From positions 1-64,000 of the forward strand of contig NZ_BILX01000023.1 of NCBI RefSeq assembly GCF_004000785.1: a stretch of 64,000 nt of DNA. The letters run 5' to 3'. The notes beneath the pieces are model-generated. The model ran no database searches. It was given only the letters and a program-made list of their open reading frames with translations, and was not told the DNA's origin. Origin of the DNA: Paenibacillus ehimensis NBRC 15659. GTDB lineage: Bacteria > Bacillota > Bacilli > Paenibacillales > NBRC-103111. A program made the position numbers and the translations under genes. This document shows, one piece after another, positions 46,322-53,802 of the stretch. How positions within the stretch are numbered: the stretch's first letter is position 1; every line of letters begins with the position of its first letter.

Positions 46322-46737
46322 AGCCGGTTCTCCCCTTTCACGACGTCCGTAACGGCCGCGATAATTTTTCGTTTCAGCTCGCCCGAGGCATGCGGCCCCA
46401 TTGTTATGTACACATCCTCGCTGATCCGGAAGGTCTCGTTCTCCAGCACGCGCTCCGGGCGGTACATGTCCATGCTCTCCCCGATCCGCCTGATTTCGTC
46501 CAACGGTAAATCCTTCAGCCTCTCCTGGATGGCGGCAAGCGTTTCCCCGGTCTTGGAGAGCGTCAGAACCGCGCGAAAATAATGCAGGTGCTTATCCGTA
46601 TAGACGCGTTTGTTGCCTGCCAGTTCAAGCGGAGGAACGATCCCGATCTGGGTGTAATAGCGCACGGTCCGAAGGTTGATCCCCGGCTCGTCCTGTTGGA
46701 GCAGCTCCGTGATTTGCTTGGCTGTGTAGCCGTTCAT
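46318..46737 (-). CDS. MerR-family transcriptional regulator
   Basis: A 139-residue regulator. The MerR HTH reads YTAKQITELLQQDEPGINLRTVRYY (about 3-27, split) and continues with IGIVPPLELAGNKRVYTDKHL. The C-terminal domain is short and without a Cys metal-site. The ATG at 46737 follows TGGGGTG. First gene of the operon with clpP. Two palindromes upstream are likely operators. Confidence 0.9.
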   Translation of the reverse strand: MNGYTAKQITELLQQDEPGINLRTVRYYTQIGIVPPLELAGNKRVYTDKHLHYFRAVLTLSKTGETLAAIQERLKDLPLDEIRRIGESMDMYRPERVLENETFRISEDVYITMGPHASGELKRKIIAAVTDVVKGENRL

Positions 46738-46768
46738 CCGATCACCCCATAACACTTTAGTGTCAGTT

Positions 46769-46803
46769 TTACAGTTTACTGTAACATATGCAGTTGACTG
46801 TAA
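46769..46803. promoter_or_regulatory. Palindromic operators upstream of the MerR-clpP operon
   Basis: TTACAGTTTACTGTAA (46769-46784, near-perfect dyad) and the related TGCAGTTGACTGTAA (46789-46803), centres about 20 bp apart. A third small dyad, ACACT-TT-AGTGT, lies at 46752. Confidence 0.65.
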
Positions 46804-46856
46804 TTATATCCGCTGGAGCGCAAAATAGCAACGAAGAAATTTCCCGTGGCCGGACG

Positions 46857-46898
46857 AAAAAAAAGCGTGCGAGCTCGTGAACCGAGTTCATACGCTTT
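46857..46898 (-). terminator. Minus-strand terminator without an assigned gene
   Basis: AAAGCGT...ACGCTTT with inner GAGTTC/GAGCTC pairing and T8 on the minus strand. The only minus-strand gene nearby (merR) lies downstream of it, so it ends an unknown transcript or works as an attenuator. Confidence 0.6.
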
Positions 46899-47002
46899 GG
46901 CTGCGCATCGCGTGCAGGCCCGATTTTCATTGTCAATCCGCCGGAGGAATGAGATAATAATGGTCGTTCCTCATTTTGCCGACGAAAGCGCGGGATCTCA
47001 CG

Positions 47003-48157
47003 ATGGCTATGTCGTATTTTCTATTGTTCTATTTCGTCATTTACATGGGCAATGCCATTTACGGGACGTACCTTCCCGTTTACTTCCAGTCGATCGGCGC
47101 GACGCCGACCCAGATCGGGGCGCTGCTCAGCGTCGGTCCGTTCGTCGCCGTCCTCGCTCAGCCGCTGTGGGGCGCCGTCGGGGACCGGGCCAGGACGAAA
47201 AATGCCGTCCTCGGCTGGCTGATCGTCGGCAGCGGAGCGATGATTCTGCTGTTCCCCTTCTCCGAAGCGTTCCTGTATTTGCTTGTCGTCGTCTGCCTGT
47301 TTACGTTTTTCCAAACGTCCATCTTCGCCTTGAGCGACGCCATCACGCTGGAAGAATTGGAGAAGCACAAGCGCTGGTCGTTCGGCCCGATCCGGCTCGG
47401 CGGCACTTTTGGCTTCGCGGTCATGTCCATCACCTTCGGCTGGATCGCCAAGGATCATATCGGCTATTTGTTTTACGCGTACGCCTTGGTCATGCTGGTG
47501 TCGCTAATGCTGCTGGCAAAGTTCCCCAAGGTATCGGGGTATCAGTCGGCCGGCAACAAAATGCAGGTATGGGTGCTGTTCAAAAACCGCAAGCTCGTCA
47601 CCTATCTGGCGATTAATCTGGTGCTGCAAATTACGATGGGGTATTATTATACGTTTTTTCCGGTGTACTACAAAGAAATGGGCGGCGACAGCGTGCTGCT
47701 CGGCTGGTCGATGGTCATTTCGTCCCTGAGCGAAATCCCGTTTCTGCTGTTCGCCTCCAAGATTATGAAGCGCGTTCGCATGACGCATATTTTGCTTTTG
47801 TCGAGTCTGGCGGCCATGGCCCGCTGGTTCATCTTCTCGTTCACGGACAATCCGTACTGGGTGCTCCCCACACAGCTGCTTCACGGGCTTATCTTTATCG
47901 TGCTGACCGTCACGATGGCGATGTATATCAACCAGGAAGTGCCGAAGGAGCTCAAAGCGAGCGGCCAGACGCTGAACGGGCTGCTGAATCTGGGCCTTGC
48001 CCGGATCATCGGCAGCTTCTTGGGCGGCTATGCGAGCGAGGCGTACGGCATGCGAAGCGTCTTTGTGTTCAACGGCTGGGTCGCCGCCGCCTGCGCCGCA
48101 GCGATCGTCATCATCAGCTTAAGGCAAGCCCGTTCGGAGCAGGCCCTCGACGCCTGA
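47003..48157 (+). CDS. MFS transporter
   Basis: A 384-residue permease with 12 predicted membrane spans, of the LacY/nucleoside-symporter-like branch. The loop 2-3 motif is GAVGDRARTKNAV. The start is unclear: ATG 47003 has only a weak GCGGGA site, and an in-frame TTG at 46976 adds nine plausible residues but lacks a site. A good GGAGG site (about 46941) precedes ATG 46961, which is one base out of frame across a TTTT run. A natural or sequencing frameshift there would restore a longer N-terminus. Substrate unknown. Confidence 0.85.
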   Translation: MAMSYFLLFYFVIYMGNAIYGTYLPVYFQSIGATPTQIGALLSVGPFVAVLAQPLWGAVGDRARTKNAVLGWLIVGSGAMILLFPFSEAFLYLLVVVCLFTFFQTSIFALSDAITLEELEKHKRWSFGPIRLGGTFGFAVMSITFGWIAKDHIGYLFYAYALVMLVSLMLLAKFPKVSGYQSAGNKMQVWVLFKNRKLVTYLAINLVLQITMGYYYTFFPVYYKEMGGDSVLLGWSMVISSLSEIPFLLFASKIMKRVRMTHILLLSSLAAMARWFIFSFTDNPYWVLPTQLLHGLIFIVLTVTMAMYINQEVPKELKASGQTLNGLLNLGLARIIGSFLGGYASEAYGMRSVFVFNGWVAAACAAAIVIISLRQARSEQALDA

Positions 48158-48161
48158 AGCA

Positions 48162-49061
48162 TTATCCTTGTCCTCTCCAGTCCTGTCCGGACGCCGTTTC
48201 GCGCCAACGGCTGCGAATCGCTTGCAGCTGCGCTTCCGGCAGGACTCCTTTCCCCGCCAGCTCCGCGTTCCGCACCCAGCGGTCCGGGTTCGCCGTGCCG
48301 ACAATGGCCGTGCTTACTCCCGGAACGCTCAGCGTGAACCGCAGAGCGATTTCGACCGAATGCTCCAAATCCTCCTGCAGAAAGTCGTAACGAAGCTTCT
48401 GTAACCGCTCCCAATATGGCTCATGGTAAGCCGAAACGGGCTTCTCGCCGGTCCGCCAGGCGACATTTGCGAGCGGTCTCTTGGCGATAACGCCCATCCT
48501 TCGCTGAACAGCTTCCGGTATCGTGAGCTCTACCGCTTCCTGATCCGCAATGTTAACCGACGTTTGCAGCGTATCGAACGCCCCGCAGCGGATGGCATAG
48601 AGCGCCGCTTCGCGGTCGCCGCTGTAGCCGATATAGCGCGCTTTCCCCGCCTCGCGCGCCCGCTGAAGCACCTCAATGACGTCCCCTTGCCTCAACAATT
48701 GTTCCGAGCAGCTGTGCAGCTGGATCAAGTCGATATAATCCGTCTTCAGACGCTTCAAGCTGCGGTCGATGCTTTGGGCGAGCAGATCCGGGTCCCAGTC
48801 CGGAATGGCAAAGCCGGAGGCATGTCCGCACTTCGTGAACAAATAATAATCCTTCCGGCGGTGCCCGACCGCTTTCCCGATCAGCTCCTCGCTGCCTTTA
48901 TAGCATTCCGCCGTATCGATAATATTCAGCCCCTCATCCAGCGCCGAATCGAGCAACCGCTCCACGGTCGAGACGGAGGCGCCTTCGAACCCAATCTCCG
49001 CTCCGCCGAATCCAAGCATGCTGACCTGCATGTCCGTATTTCCCAACTGACGTCTTTCCAT
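48162..49061 (-). CDS. Aldo/keto reductase
   Basis: A 299-residue NADPH-dependent reductase. The catalytic tetrad residues are visible: Asp and Tyr in NIIDTAECYKGSE (about 46-58), Lys in LFTKCGH (about 76) and His in LIQLHSCS (about 110). The cofactor-binding C-terminal part contains VSTAIVGTANPD. The ATG follows GAAGGAG. It is convergent with the MFS gene with only 4 bp between stops and no obvious terminator. Confidence 0.92.
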   Translation of the reverse strand: MERRQLGNTDMQVSMLGFGGAEIGFEGASVSTVERLLDSALDEGLNIIDTAECYKGSEELIGKAVGHRRKDYYLFTKCGHASGFAIPDWDPDLLAQSIDRSLKRLKTDYIDLIQLHSCSEQLLRQGDVIEVLQRAREAGKARYIGYSGDREAALYAIRCGAFDTLQTSVNIADQEAVELTIPEAVQRRMGVIAKRPLANVAWRTGEKPVSAYHEPYWERLQKLRYDFLQEDLEHSVEIALRFTLSVPGVSTAIVGTANPDRWVRNAELAGKGVLPEAQLQAIRSRWRETASGQDWRGQG

Positions 49062-49142
49062 GGCTTGTCACTCCTTCGTTTCGGATTAACCTTATCTTAA
49101 CAAATATTTACTCCTTTGTAAGCCGCAAGCGGGCAGAATAAC

Positions 49143-49177
49143 AAAAAGCCGGCCGACCCTGCGGTCGAACCGGCTTC
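49143..49177 (-). terminator. Terminator of rarD
   Basis: AAGCCGG...CCGGCTT with inner CGAC/GTCG pairing, then TTTTTG on the minus strand. Confidence 0.9.
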
Positions 49178-49185
49178 AATGAAGC

Positions 49186-50085
49186 TCATCCCTTCTGCAC
49201 TCCGGTACCTGTCGCACGCATCGCCAGCCTTCCTTTCAGCGAGCTCAGCGTGAACAGCAGCAGCGCGCTCCAGATCAGGCAGAAGCTGATCAGGTGCACG
49301 GTCGTGAACGGCTCGTCGTATAGAGCGACGCCCAGAATGAGGCTAATGGTCGGAGCCAAATATTGCAGGAATCCGACGGTCGTCAGCGACAGCCTCTGAG
49401 CGGCTTGGGCAAACCACAGCAGCGGCATCGCCGTGGCCACTCCCGACAGCGCCAACAGCAGCTGATAGTCCGCGCTTAACGACGATGTCGTCGATTGGCC
49501 TGTCATCCCGACGACAAGCAAATAAACGGCGGCCACAGGCAGCACGACCACCGTTTCCCCGGCAAGGCTAACCATCGGCTCGAGATGCATCTTCTTTTTG
49601 ACGAGCCCGTACACTCCGAAGCTCAGCGCCAAGGCCAACGATATCCAAGGAACCGATCCGTAGCTAAAGGTCAGAACGGTTACCCCCGCCGTGGCAAGGG
49701 CCATCGCCGCCCATTGCACTACGCGGAGCCTTTCGCCCAAGAAGCAAACCCCAAGCAGCACGCTGATCAGCGGGTTGATATAATAGCCCAGACTCGTTTC
49801 GACAACGCGGTCATGGTTGACGGCCCAGATGTAGATAAGCCAGTTGAGGCTGATCAGCAGGGAGCACCCTATCATCGGCAAAACATTTTTGCGCTCGGAA
49901 AAAGCGCTCTTCAACGCCTTCCAACGGCCGCCGATCAACAGCAGCAGCGCAACGAATACGAAGGACCACACCACGCGGTGACCTAATATTTCTCCCGAGG
50001 ATACGGAAATGAAAGTTTTCCAAAACAACGGCAAAAGGCCCCAGGCAAGGTAAGCCAGCAGCCCGTAAATGATCCCAGCATTCAC
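49186..50085 (-). CDS. rarD: RarD-type EamA transporter
   Basis: A 299-residue inner-membrane protein with 10 spans in two EamA halves. It matches RarD (YLAWGLLPLFWK, EILGHRVVWSF, NWLIYIWAVNHDRVVETSLGYYINPL, split). The transported compound is unknown; Escherichia RarD was linked to chloramphenicol sensitivity. It begins at GTG 50085 behind AAGGAGAG. Monocistronic with terminator. Confidence 0.92.
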   Translation of the reverse strand: MNAGIIYGLLAYLAWGLLPLFWKTFISVSSGEILGHRVVWSFVFVALLLLIGGRWKALKSAFSERKNVLPMIGCSLLISLNWLIYIWAVNHDRVVETSLGYYINPLISVLLGVCFLGERLRVVQWAAMALATAGVTVLTFSYGSVPWISLALALSFGVYGLVKKKMHLEPMVSLAGETVVVLPVAAVYLLVVGMTGQSTTSSLSADYQLLLALSGVATAMPLLWFAQAAQRLSLTTVGFLQYLAPTISLILGVALYDEPFTTVHLISFCLIWSALLLFTLSSLKGRLAMRATGTGVQKG

Positions 50086-50187
50086 GTTTCTCTCTCCTTC
50101 TCTATCTCTACGTCTTCGGAATAGCTAAAGACCTAAGTATACTCCCGAACCGAGTATCCGGCAAGCACGAGTGATGAACGATGCGTT

Positions 50188-50331
50188 CTATCGGGCCTGC
50201 CTGCGGATCCGTTTATCGATAAAATAACATAAGGCAATGCAGGCAAAAGCGACCGCTAACAAGGGAAAAACCGCCTCGTATAAATCCATAGAAAGAAATC
50301 CGGTTATGGTGTGAATGAAAGTTGCAATCAT
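50188..50331 (-). CDS. Small single-span membrane protein
   Basis: A 47-residue protein (MIATFIHTITGFLSMDLYEA...) with one hydrophobic helix (AVFPLLAVAFACIALCYFI) and a basic tail KRIRRQAR, which places the C-terminus in the cytoplasm. AAGGAG lies 9 nt upstream of the ATG at 50331. The stop of a 54-codon upstream frame overlaps this ATG. Function unknown. Confidence 0.65.
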   Translation of the reverse strand: MIATFIHTITGFLSMDLYEAVFPLLAVAFACIALCYFIDKRIRRQAR

Positions 50332-50492
50332 CCGATCATCTCCTTTTCTGGTTTGGTTCCGGCTTCGGCAATCAATCGCTTGCTCAGGATGTACCAACGG
50401 TCCGTATCTCCGGGGTATGCTTGTTCTTCGCGCATCATCCGATAGACAAGACCGGGCTCTTCCGGAGCCGCTTCCCTGATCCGAATGGACAT
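50328..50492 (-). CDS. 54-residue truncated GNAT-like protein
   Basis: Reads MSIRIREAAPEEPGLVYRMM and on to KPEKEMIG. The N-terminus is typical of a GNAT acetyltransferase, but the frame stops after 54 residues, far before motif A. Its stop overlaps the start of the next small membrane protein (ATGA). A TATAAT-like -10 lies at 50533-50538. It is either a small gene in its own right or a truncated acetyltransferase relic. Confidence 0.4.
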   Translation of the reverse strand: MSIRIREAAPEEPGLVYRMMREEQAYPGDTDRWYILSKRLIAEAGTKPEKEMIG

Positions 50493-50565
50493 GCGATCAC
50501 CGGCCTTATCTTTTCAGGTGCCTATGGATGTGATTATAACGGAAATTCAAGTTATTGGAAACAAG

Positions 50566-50590
50566 TAAAAAGGAGACTTCCCATCTCCTT
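50566..50590 (-). terminator. Terminator of the membrane hydrolase gene
   Basis: AAGGAGA-TGGGAAG-TCTCCTT followed by TTTAC on the minus strand, 34 bp after the stop. Confidence 0.75.
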
Positions 50591-50623
50591 CCAAAATGAG
50601 ATGCAAGACTCCTCTTTCTTCCT

Positions 50624-51190
50624 CTATCCAAGCACATCTGTTACAAGCGAAAGGGTTAATAACAAGCCCATGATACCGCCTGCCGCAATGGCCCACCCTC
50701 GACGGCTTCGTTCCGCGGCCGACGCGACCGACCGGTAATACAGCACGGCCCCGATCAAGACCAATGCGGATTCCAGGACGATGCTGACCGTCGGGACCTG
50801 CCACAAGCCGAGTCCGAGCAGCGGAAAGGCGCCTGCATTCCCCGGAAAAAGAGGCATGTCGGCCCGGTGTACGAGCAAATCGAGCAGCCAATGGCTGAAT
50901 ACGACCGAGCCGACCGCTACACCTCCCCGTCTCCCCCACAGCTTTCCGGCTCCCCAACCGGCGAGAAACGCAAGCAGCAAGGCTCCGACAAAGGAGTGCG
51001 TGTAATCCGCGTGAATCAAGCTTCCTCCGTAGCCTTCGCCCGCGACCGCCTCCAGCGTCTCCGCCCCTGACAATAAGAGGGGCACAAAGACAATGTCCAG
51101 CAGCTGCGTACTGAGCATAAGCGCCCATAGCGGAACGTTCGGGGTCTTGGCCTTCACTGCCGCGGCTAGTCCGAAATGACCTGCGAACAT
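50624..51190 (-). CDS. Membrane-bound metal-dependent hydrolase-like protein (YdjM/DUF457-like)
   Basis: A 188-residue protein with about four to five membrane spans. Histidine/Asp positions typical of this family are present: FAGHFGLAAAVK at the N-terminus, HADYTHSFVGAL near residue 60 and FSHWLLDLLVHRADMP near 98-113. The reaction is unknown. The ATG at 51190 follows GGAGG, 3 bp after the stop of a 29-residue peptide gene. It forms a unit with the TetR gene upstream. Confidence 0.83.
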   Translation of the reverse strand: MFAGHFGLAAAVKAKTPNVPLWALMLSTQLLDIVFVPLLLSGAETLEAVAGEGYGGSLIHADYTHSFVGALLLAFLAGWGAGKLWGRRGGVAVGSVVFSHWLLDLLVHRADMPLFPGNAGAFPLLGLGLWQVPTVSIVLESALVLIGAVLYYRSVASAAERSRRGWAIAAGGIMGLLLTLSLVTDVLG

Positions 51191-51193
51191 GAC

Positions 51194-51283
51194 CTAGCCC
51201 TCCTTTTTCGGGTATGTGCGTGCTTTGGCGTCCAGCCACCCGCATCCAAGCGTGAATAAAAGCACGAAGACGATAAAGCTCAT
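51194..51283 (-). CDS. 29-residue membrane peptide
   Basis: Reads MSFIVFVLLFTLGCGWLDAK and ends KKEG. It has a perfect GGAGG site (AAGAAGGAGG, 8 nt upstream of the ATG at 51283), a hydrophobic helix and a basic tail, and lies snugly between the TetR and membrane hydrolase genes. Its own ribosome site and tight packing argue for a genuine small protein. Confidence 0.6.
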   Translation of the reverse strand: MSFIVFVLLFTLGCGWLDAKARTYPKKEG

Positions 51284-51299
51284 GCCGGTTTCCTCCTTC

Positions 51300-51896
51300 T
51301 TAATCCCGCTTCGACTCTGCTTTCGCCCTTCGCTTCATCTCGTGCAGACCCGCAAGAAAGGTGTCGAGAAGCAGCCGGAAGCTGACGTCGAGATCGAGCG
51401 GCATCCCGAACCCGCCGCGCTGCTCAAGGGAGGAGAAGCCGTGTAGAAGGCTGCGCAGTCCGCGTACGGCATGCAGCGCCGCTTCGTCCTTCAGCTCGTA
51501 GGCCTGCAGCGCGCGGACAACGAGATCGACCGTTTCGCCGGCCAAGCGCCGCACCTCTGCGTCCTCCGGGTCGGGAGCGCGGAGCGTCGCATCGTACAAC
51601 CCCGGATGCGCGCGGGCAAACGCCACGTAGGCCTTGCCTAACTCGCGGACCGCATCGTCTCCCGAGCGGCCGACAACAGCCTGCGTCATGACATGCAGAA
51701 GCTGCTCCAAGCCGTGGACGGCCAGCTTGCTGCGCAGCCCGCTTAATCCGTTCACATGGTTATAAAGGGAAGGGGATCGGACGTCCAGCTTCTGCGCGAG
51801 CGAAGCCAGCGTGACTTCCTCCAGGCCGCGGGCATCCGCAATTTCAACTGCGGCTTGCAGAATGGCAGGCAGATCGAGACCGATTCTTGGCGACAT
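51300..51896 (-). CDS. TetR/AcrR-family repressor
   Basis: A 198-residue repressor. The N-terminal HTH reads TLASLAQKLDVRSPSLYNHVNG (about 30-51, split), followed by a TetR_C_33-type ligand domain (GLRSLLHGFSSLEQRGGFGMP near 145). The ATG at 51896 follows AAAGGAG and overlaps the stop of the MBL gene. The longer upstream open frame is MBL sequence in another frame. It likely binds the tandem operators at 52653-52691 and controls the whole unit. Confidence 0.9.
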   Translation of the reverse strand: MSPRIGLDLPAILQAAVEIADARGLEEVTLASLAQKLDVRSPSLYNHVNGLSGLRSKLAVHGLEQLLHVMTQAVVGRSGDDAVRELGKAYVAFARAHPGLYDATLRAPDPEDAEVRRLAGETVDLVVRALQAYELKDEAALHAVRGLRSLLHGFSSLEQRGGFGMPLDLDVSFRLLLDTFLAGLHEMKRRAKAESKRD

Positions 51897-51898
51897 CG

Positions 51899-52627
51899 TT
51901 ACACGCTCCTTTTCGCAACGAGGGGCAGATTGCGTTCGGCGTCGGCAATGGCGCGGTCGATCGCTTTTCCGGGCTCGCCGAGCATGCTCCCGTGCCCTAC
52001 GGCCAGCAGCGAAGGCCGATGCTCGCGAAGCTTGCGGGCGCTCTCCAGCGCAAGCTCCTTGCTCCAGGTAGCCATCGCCGGGAACGGGAACCAAGGCCGG
52101 ACTTGACCCGACACGGCGATGCCGCCTCTCGTCTGGAACGCGTCACCGGCAATCAATGCCCGGTTGCGGGTGTCCAGAAAAGCCATCGAGCCCGGCGTAT
52201 GTCCAGGGGCCGCCACAGCCAGCAGCGAGCCGACCCGGTCGCCGTCCTGAAGCAGCACGTCGGCGCGCGTACGCACGTTCTTCGGCACGCCGCCGCGGAC
52301 CGGGGCGTCCGGCTCGCCCGGGTCCAGCGTAACATCGCCTGTCAGCAGCCGCGCATCCCGCGCGGAAATATGCACCGGGACGCCGGGCAGCGCTTGCTTC
52401 AGCTTATCGAGCGCGCCGACATGATCGTCGTGCGCGTGGGTTAAGACAATGCGTGCAATCGGCTTCCCGATCGTATTGGCCGCTTGAAGGATGCCCTTGG
52501 CACTATACGGCAGCGCCGCATCGATCAAGGTCAACCCGTCGTCCTCTTCGACAAAGTAACAATTTACCGGGAAAAGCCGCGGCATAAACGTCAGTTGGTA
52601 GACGGTCCGTTCTTGTTTGATTTGCAT
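51899..52627 (-). CDS. MBL-fold metallo-hydrolase
   Basis: A 242-residue metallo-beta-lactamase-fold hydrolase. The metal-binding motif is THAHDDHVG (about 63-71), with further ligands in GHTPGS (about 142) and LIAGDAF (about 160), and the C-terminal His in VGHGSML. The ATG follows AAGGGGAG. It is the first gene of the MBL-tetR-peptide-membrane protein unit. Substrate unknown; hydrolysis of a lactone or thioester is typical. Confidence 0.9.
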   Translation of the reverse strand: MQIKQERTVYQLTFMPRLFPVNCYFVEEDDGLTLIDAALPYSAKGILQAANTIGKPIARIVLTHAHDDHVGALDKLKQALPGVPVHISARDARLLTGDVTLDPGEPDAPVRGGVPKNVRTRADVLLQDGDRVGSLLAVAAPGHTPGSMAFLDTRNRALIAGDAFQTRGGIAVSGQVRPWFPFPAMATWSKELALESARKLREHRPSLLAVGHGSMLGEPGKAIDRAIADAERNLPLVAKRSV

Positions 52628-52652
52628 CGTTATATCTCCCCTTAGTCAATTA

Positions 52653-52691
52653 ACTAATATCATTAGTTTTATAATAACTAATACCATTAGT
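52653..52691. promoter_or_regulatory. Tandem TetR operators at the MBL promoter
   Basis: ACTAATATCATTAGT (52653-52667) and ACTAATACCATTAGT (52677-52691) are two near-identical palindromes 24 bp apart. One fills the promoter spacer and the other covers the start site. Confidence 0.8.
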
Positions 52692-52699
52692 TTTTGCAA
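52671..52699 (-). promoter_or_regulatory. SigA-type promoter of the MBL-tetR operon
   Basis: TTGCAA (52694-52699), 17-bp spacer and TATTAT (52671-52676) on the minus strand; the spacer is exactly one operator plus two bases. Confidence 0.75.
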
Positions 52700-52724
52700 G
52701 TCTATTTTATTCTGGCGGATGAAA

Positions 52725-52762
52725 AACAAAAAAAACAGTTACCTTTTGGAAGATAACTGTTT
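52725..52762 (-). terminator. Terminator of the APH-like kinase gene
   Basis: AAACAGTTA...TAACTGTTT followed by TTTTTGTTTTTC on the minus strand. Confidence 0.88.
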
Positions 52763-52883
52763 CCTTATGGCCCAAGCCCGAATCAAGCCGAGGATTTGCA
52801 CGCCGCAGACGAGCGGCCCGGCCGCCCGTATCACTGCTCGGCATCTTATGCGACCCTGTACCGCTTCTTCGTCCCCATGCAGC

Positions 52884-53765
52884 TTACCTATATGATTCGA
52901 TCCCGTCGCGAAAGGCTTCGGGGTCGTCGTTCTCCAAGCCGAACAGCGCTTCCTGCAGCGCAAACGTTCCTTGATAAAATTTCACCCGGTCCAGCAGCCC
53001 TTCAATGTCCGGATCAGCCTCGATCATATGCTGCAGAAACGGCTCCCCGTAGGAAGCAAGCAGCCCCGCATAATCTACCGCCGGGTCGCCCGGACCCGAC
53101 GAACCGAAATCGAGAATGCCGCTAATTTCGCGCCGCCGCGGATCATAAAGGATGTTGGAGCCCCCGAAATCGCCGTGAACGAGCACCGGCGCTACTTGAA
53201 AGTTGGACCCGTTGCCGAGAAAGCTTGCAAAGTGCCGCTCCGTCCACCGCTGCGCTTCCCGGCTCATGTAAGGATACAGCTTGGCACGAATGCGCTCGAA
53301 CAGGTCCGCCCACTCGCGGTACCCGTCATACTCCGGCCCGGATTCTTCCAATGCGCCGGCGGGCACGCCGTGCAATGCCTTCAAAAAGGCGGCAAGCTGC
53401 CGGGCAAGCCCGCGAATCATCGGAACGCCGCCGTTCTCCAGTTCCTTCCATTGTCCGTCAAGTAACGGTTTCCCGGGAATTCTCGGATAGCCGACAAACA
53501 CGCTGCCGATCCGCTCGGATTGGAGATTCCATTTCGCCGGGACTGGAACCGGGATCGACACCCGCTCCCTTACGATCTTCAGAAGACGGACTTCGTAGCG
53601 AAGCCGGCCGATCCCTTCCGCATATTTGGGAAATCGGAAAATCCACTCGCCATTGACCAGCAGCACGTCGTTGTTTTGACCGGACTCAATCGCCTCGACC
53701 TCGCGCAAAGGCAGCTCGGGACAATCGCGCCGAAGCGTTTCCAAATATAAAGCTTTATTTTCCAT
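52884..53765 (-). CDS. APH-family phosphotransferase
   Basis: A 293-residue aminoglycoside-phosphotransferase-fold kinase. The catalytic loop is VHGDFGGSNILYD (about 190-202, catalytic Asp and Asn) and the metal Asp lies in GILDFGSSGPGD. The N-terminal lobe has an ATP-loop-like NNDVLLVNGEWIFRFPK. These match MPH/APH-like enzymes of uncertain substrate; I would not infer antibiotic resistance. ATG 53765 is used because the preceding ATG is far from any site. It lies 37 bp after a methyltransferase gene. Confidence 0.87.
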   Translation of the reverse strand: MENKALYLETLRRDCPELPLREVEAIESGQNNDVLLVNGEWIFRFPKYAEGIGRLRYEVRLLKIVRERVSIPVPVPAKWNLQSERIGSVFVGYPRIPGKPLLDGQWKELENGGVPMIRGLARQLAAFLKALHGVPAGALEESGPEYDGYREWADLFERIRAKLYPYMSREAQRWTERHFASFLGNGSNFQVAPVLVHGDFGGSNILYDPRRREISGILDFGSSGPGDPAVDYAGLLASYGEPFLQHMIEADPDIEGLLDRVKFYQGTFALQEALFGLENDDPEAFRDGIESYR

Positions 53766-53802
53766 ATTAATCGAATCCCTGGCCGCCAAAGCTGCGCCCG
53801 TT

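Noticed and set aside
46846..47616. 256-codon plus-strand frame over the start of the MFS gene
   Set aside because: It is Arg/His/Pro-rich shadow sequence of the transporter and contains no domain.
52884..53765. Calling the APH-fold kinase an antibiotic resistance gene
   Set aside because: The fold covers many kinases, and no resistance-specific signature is visible.
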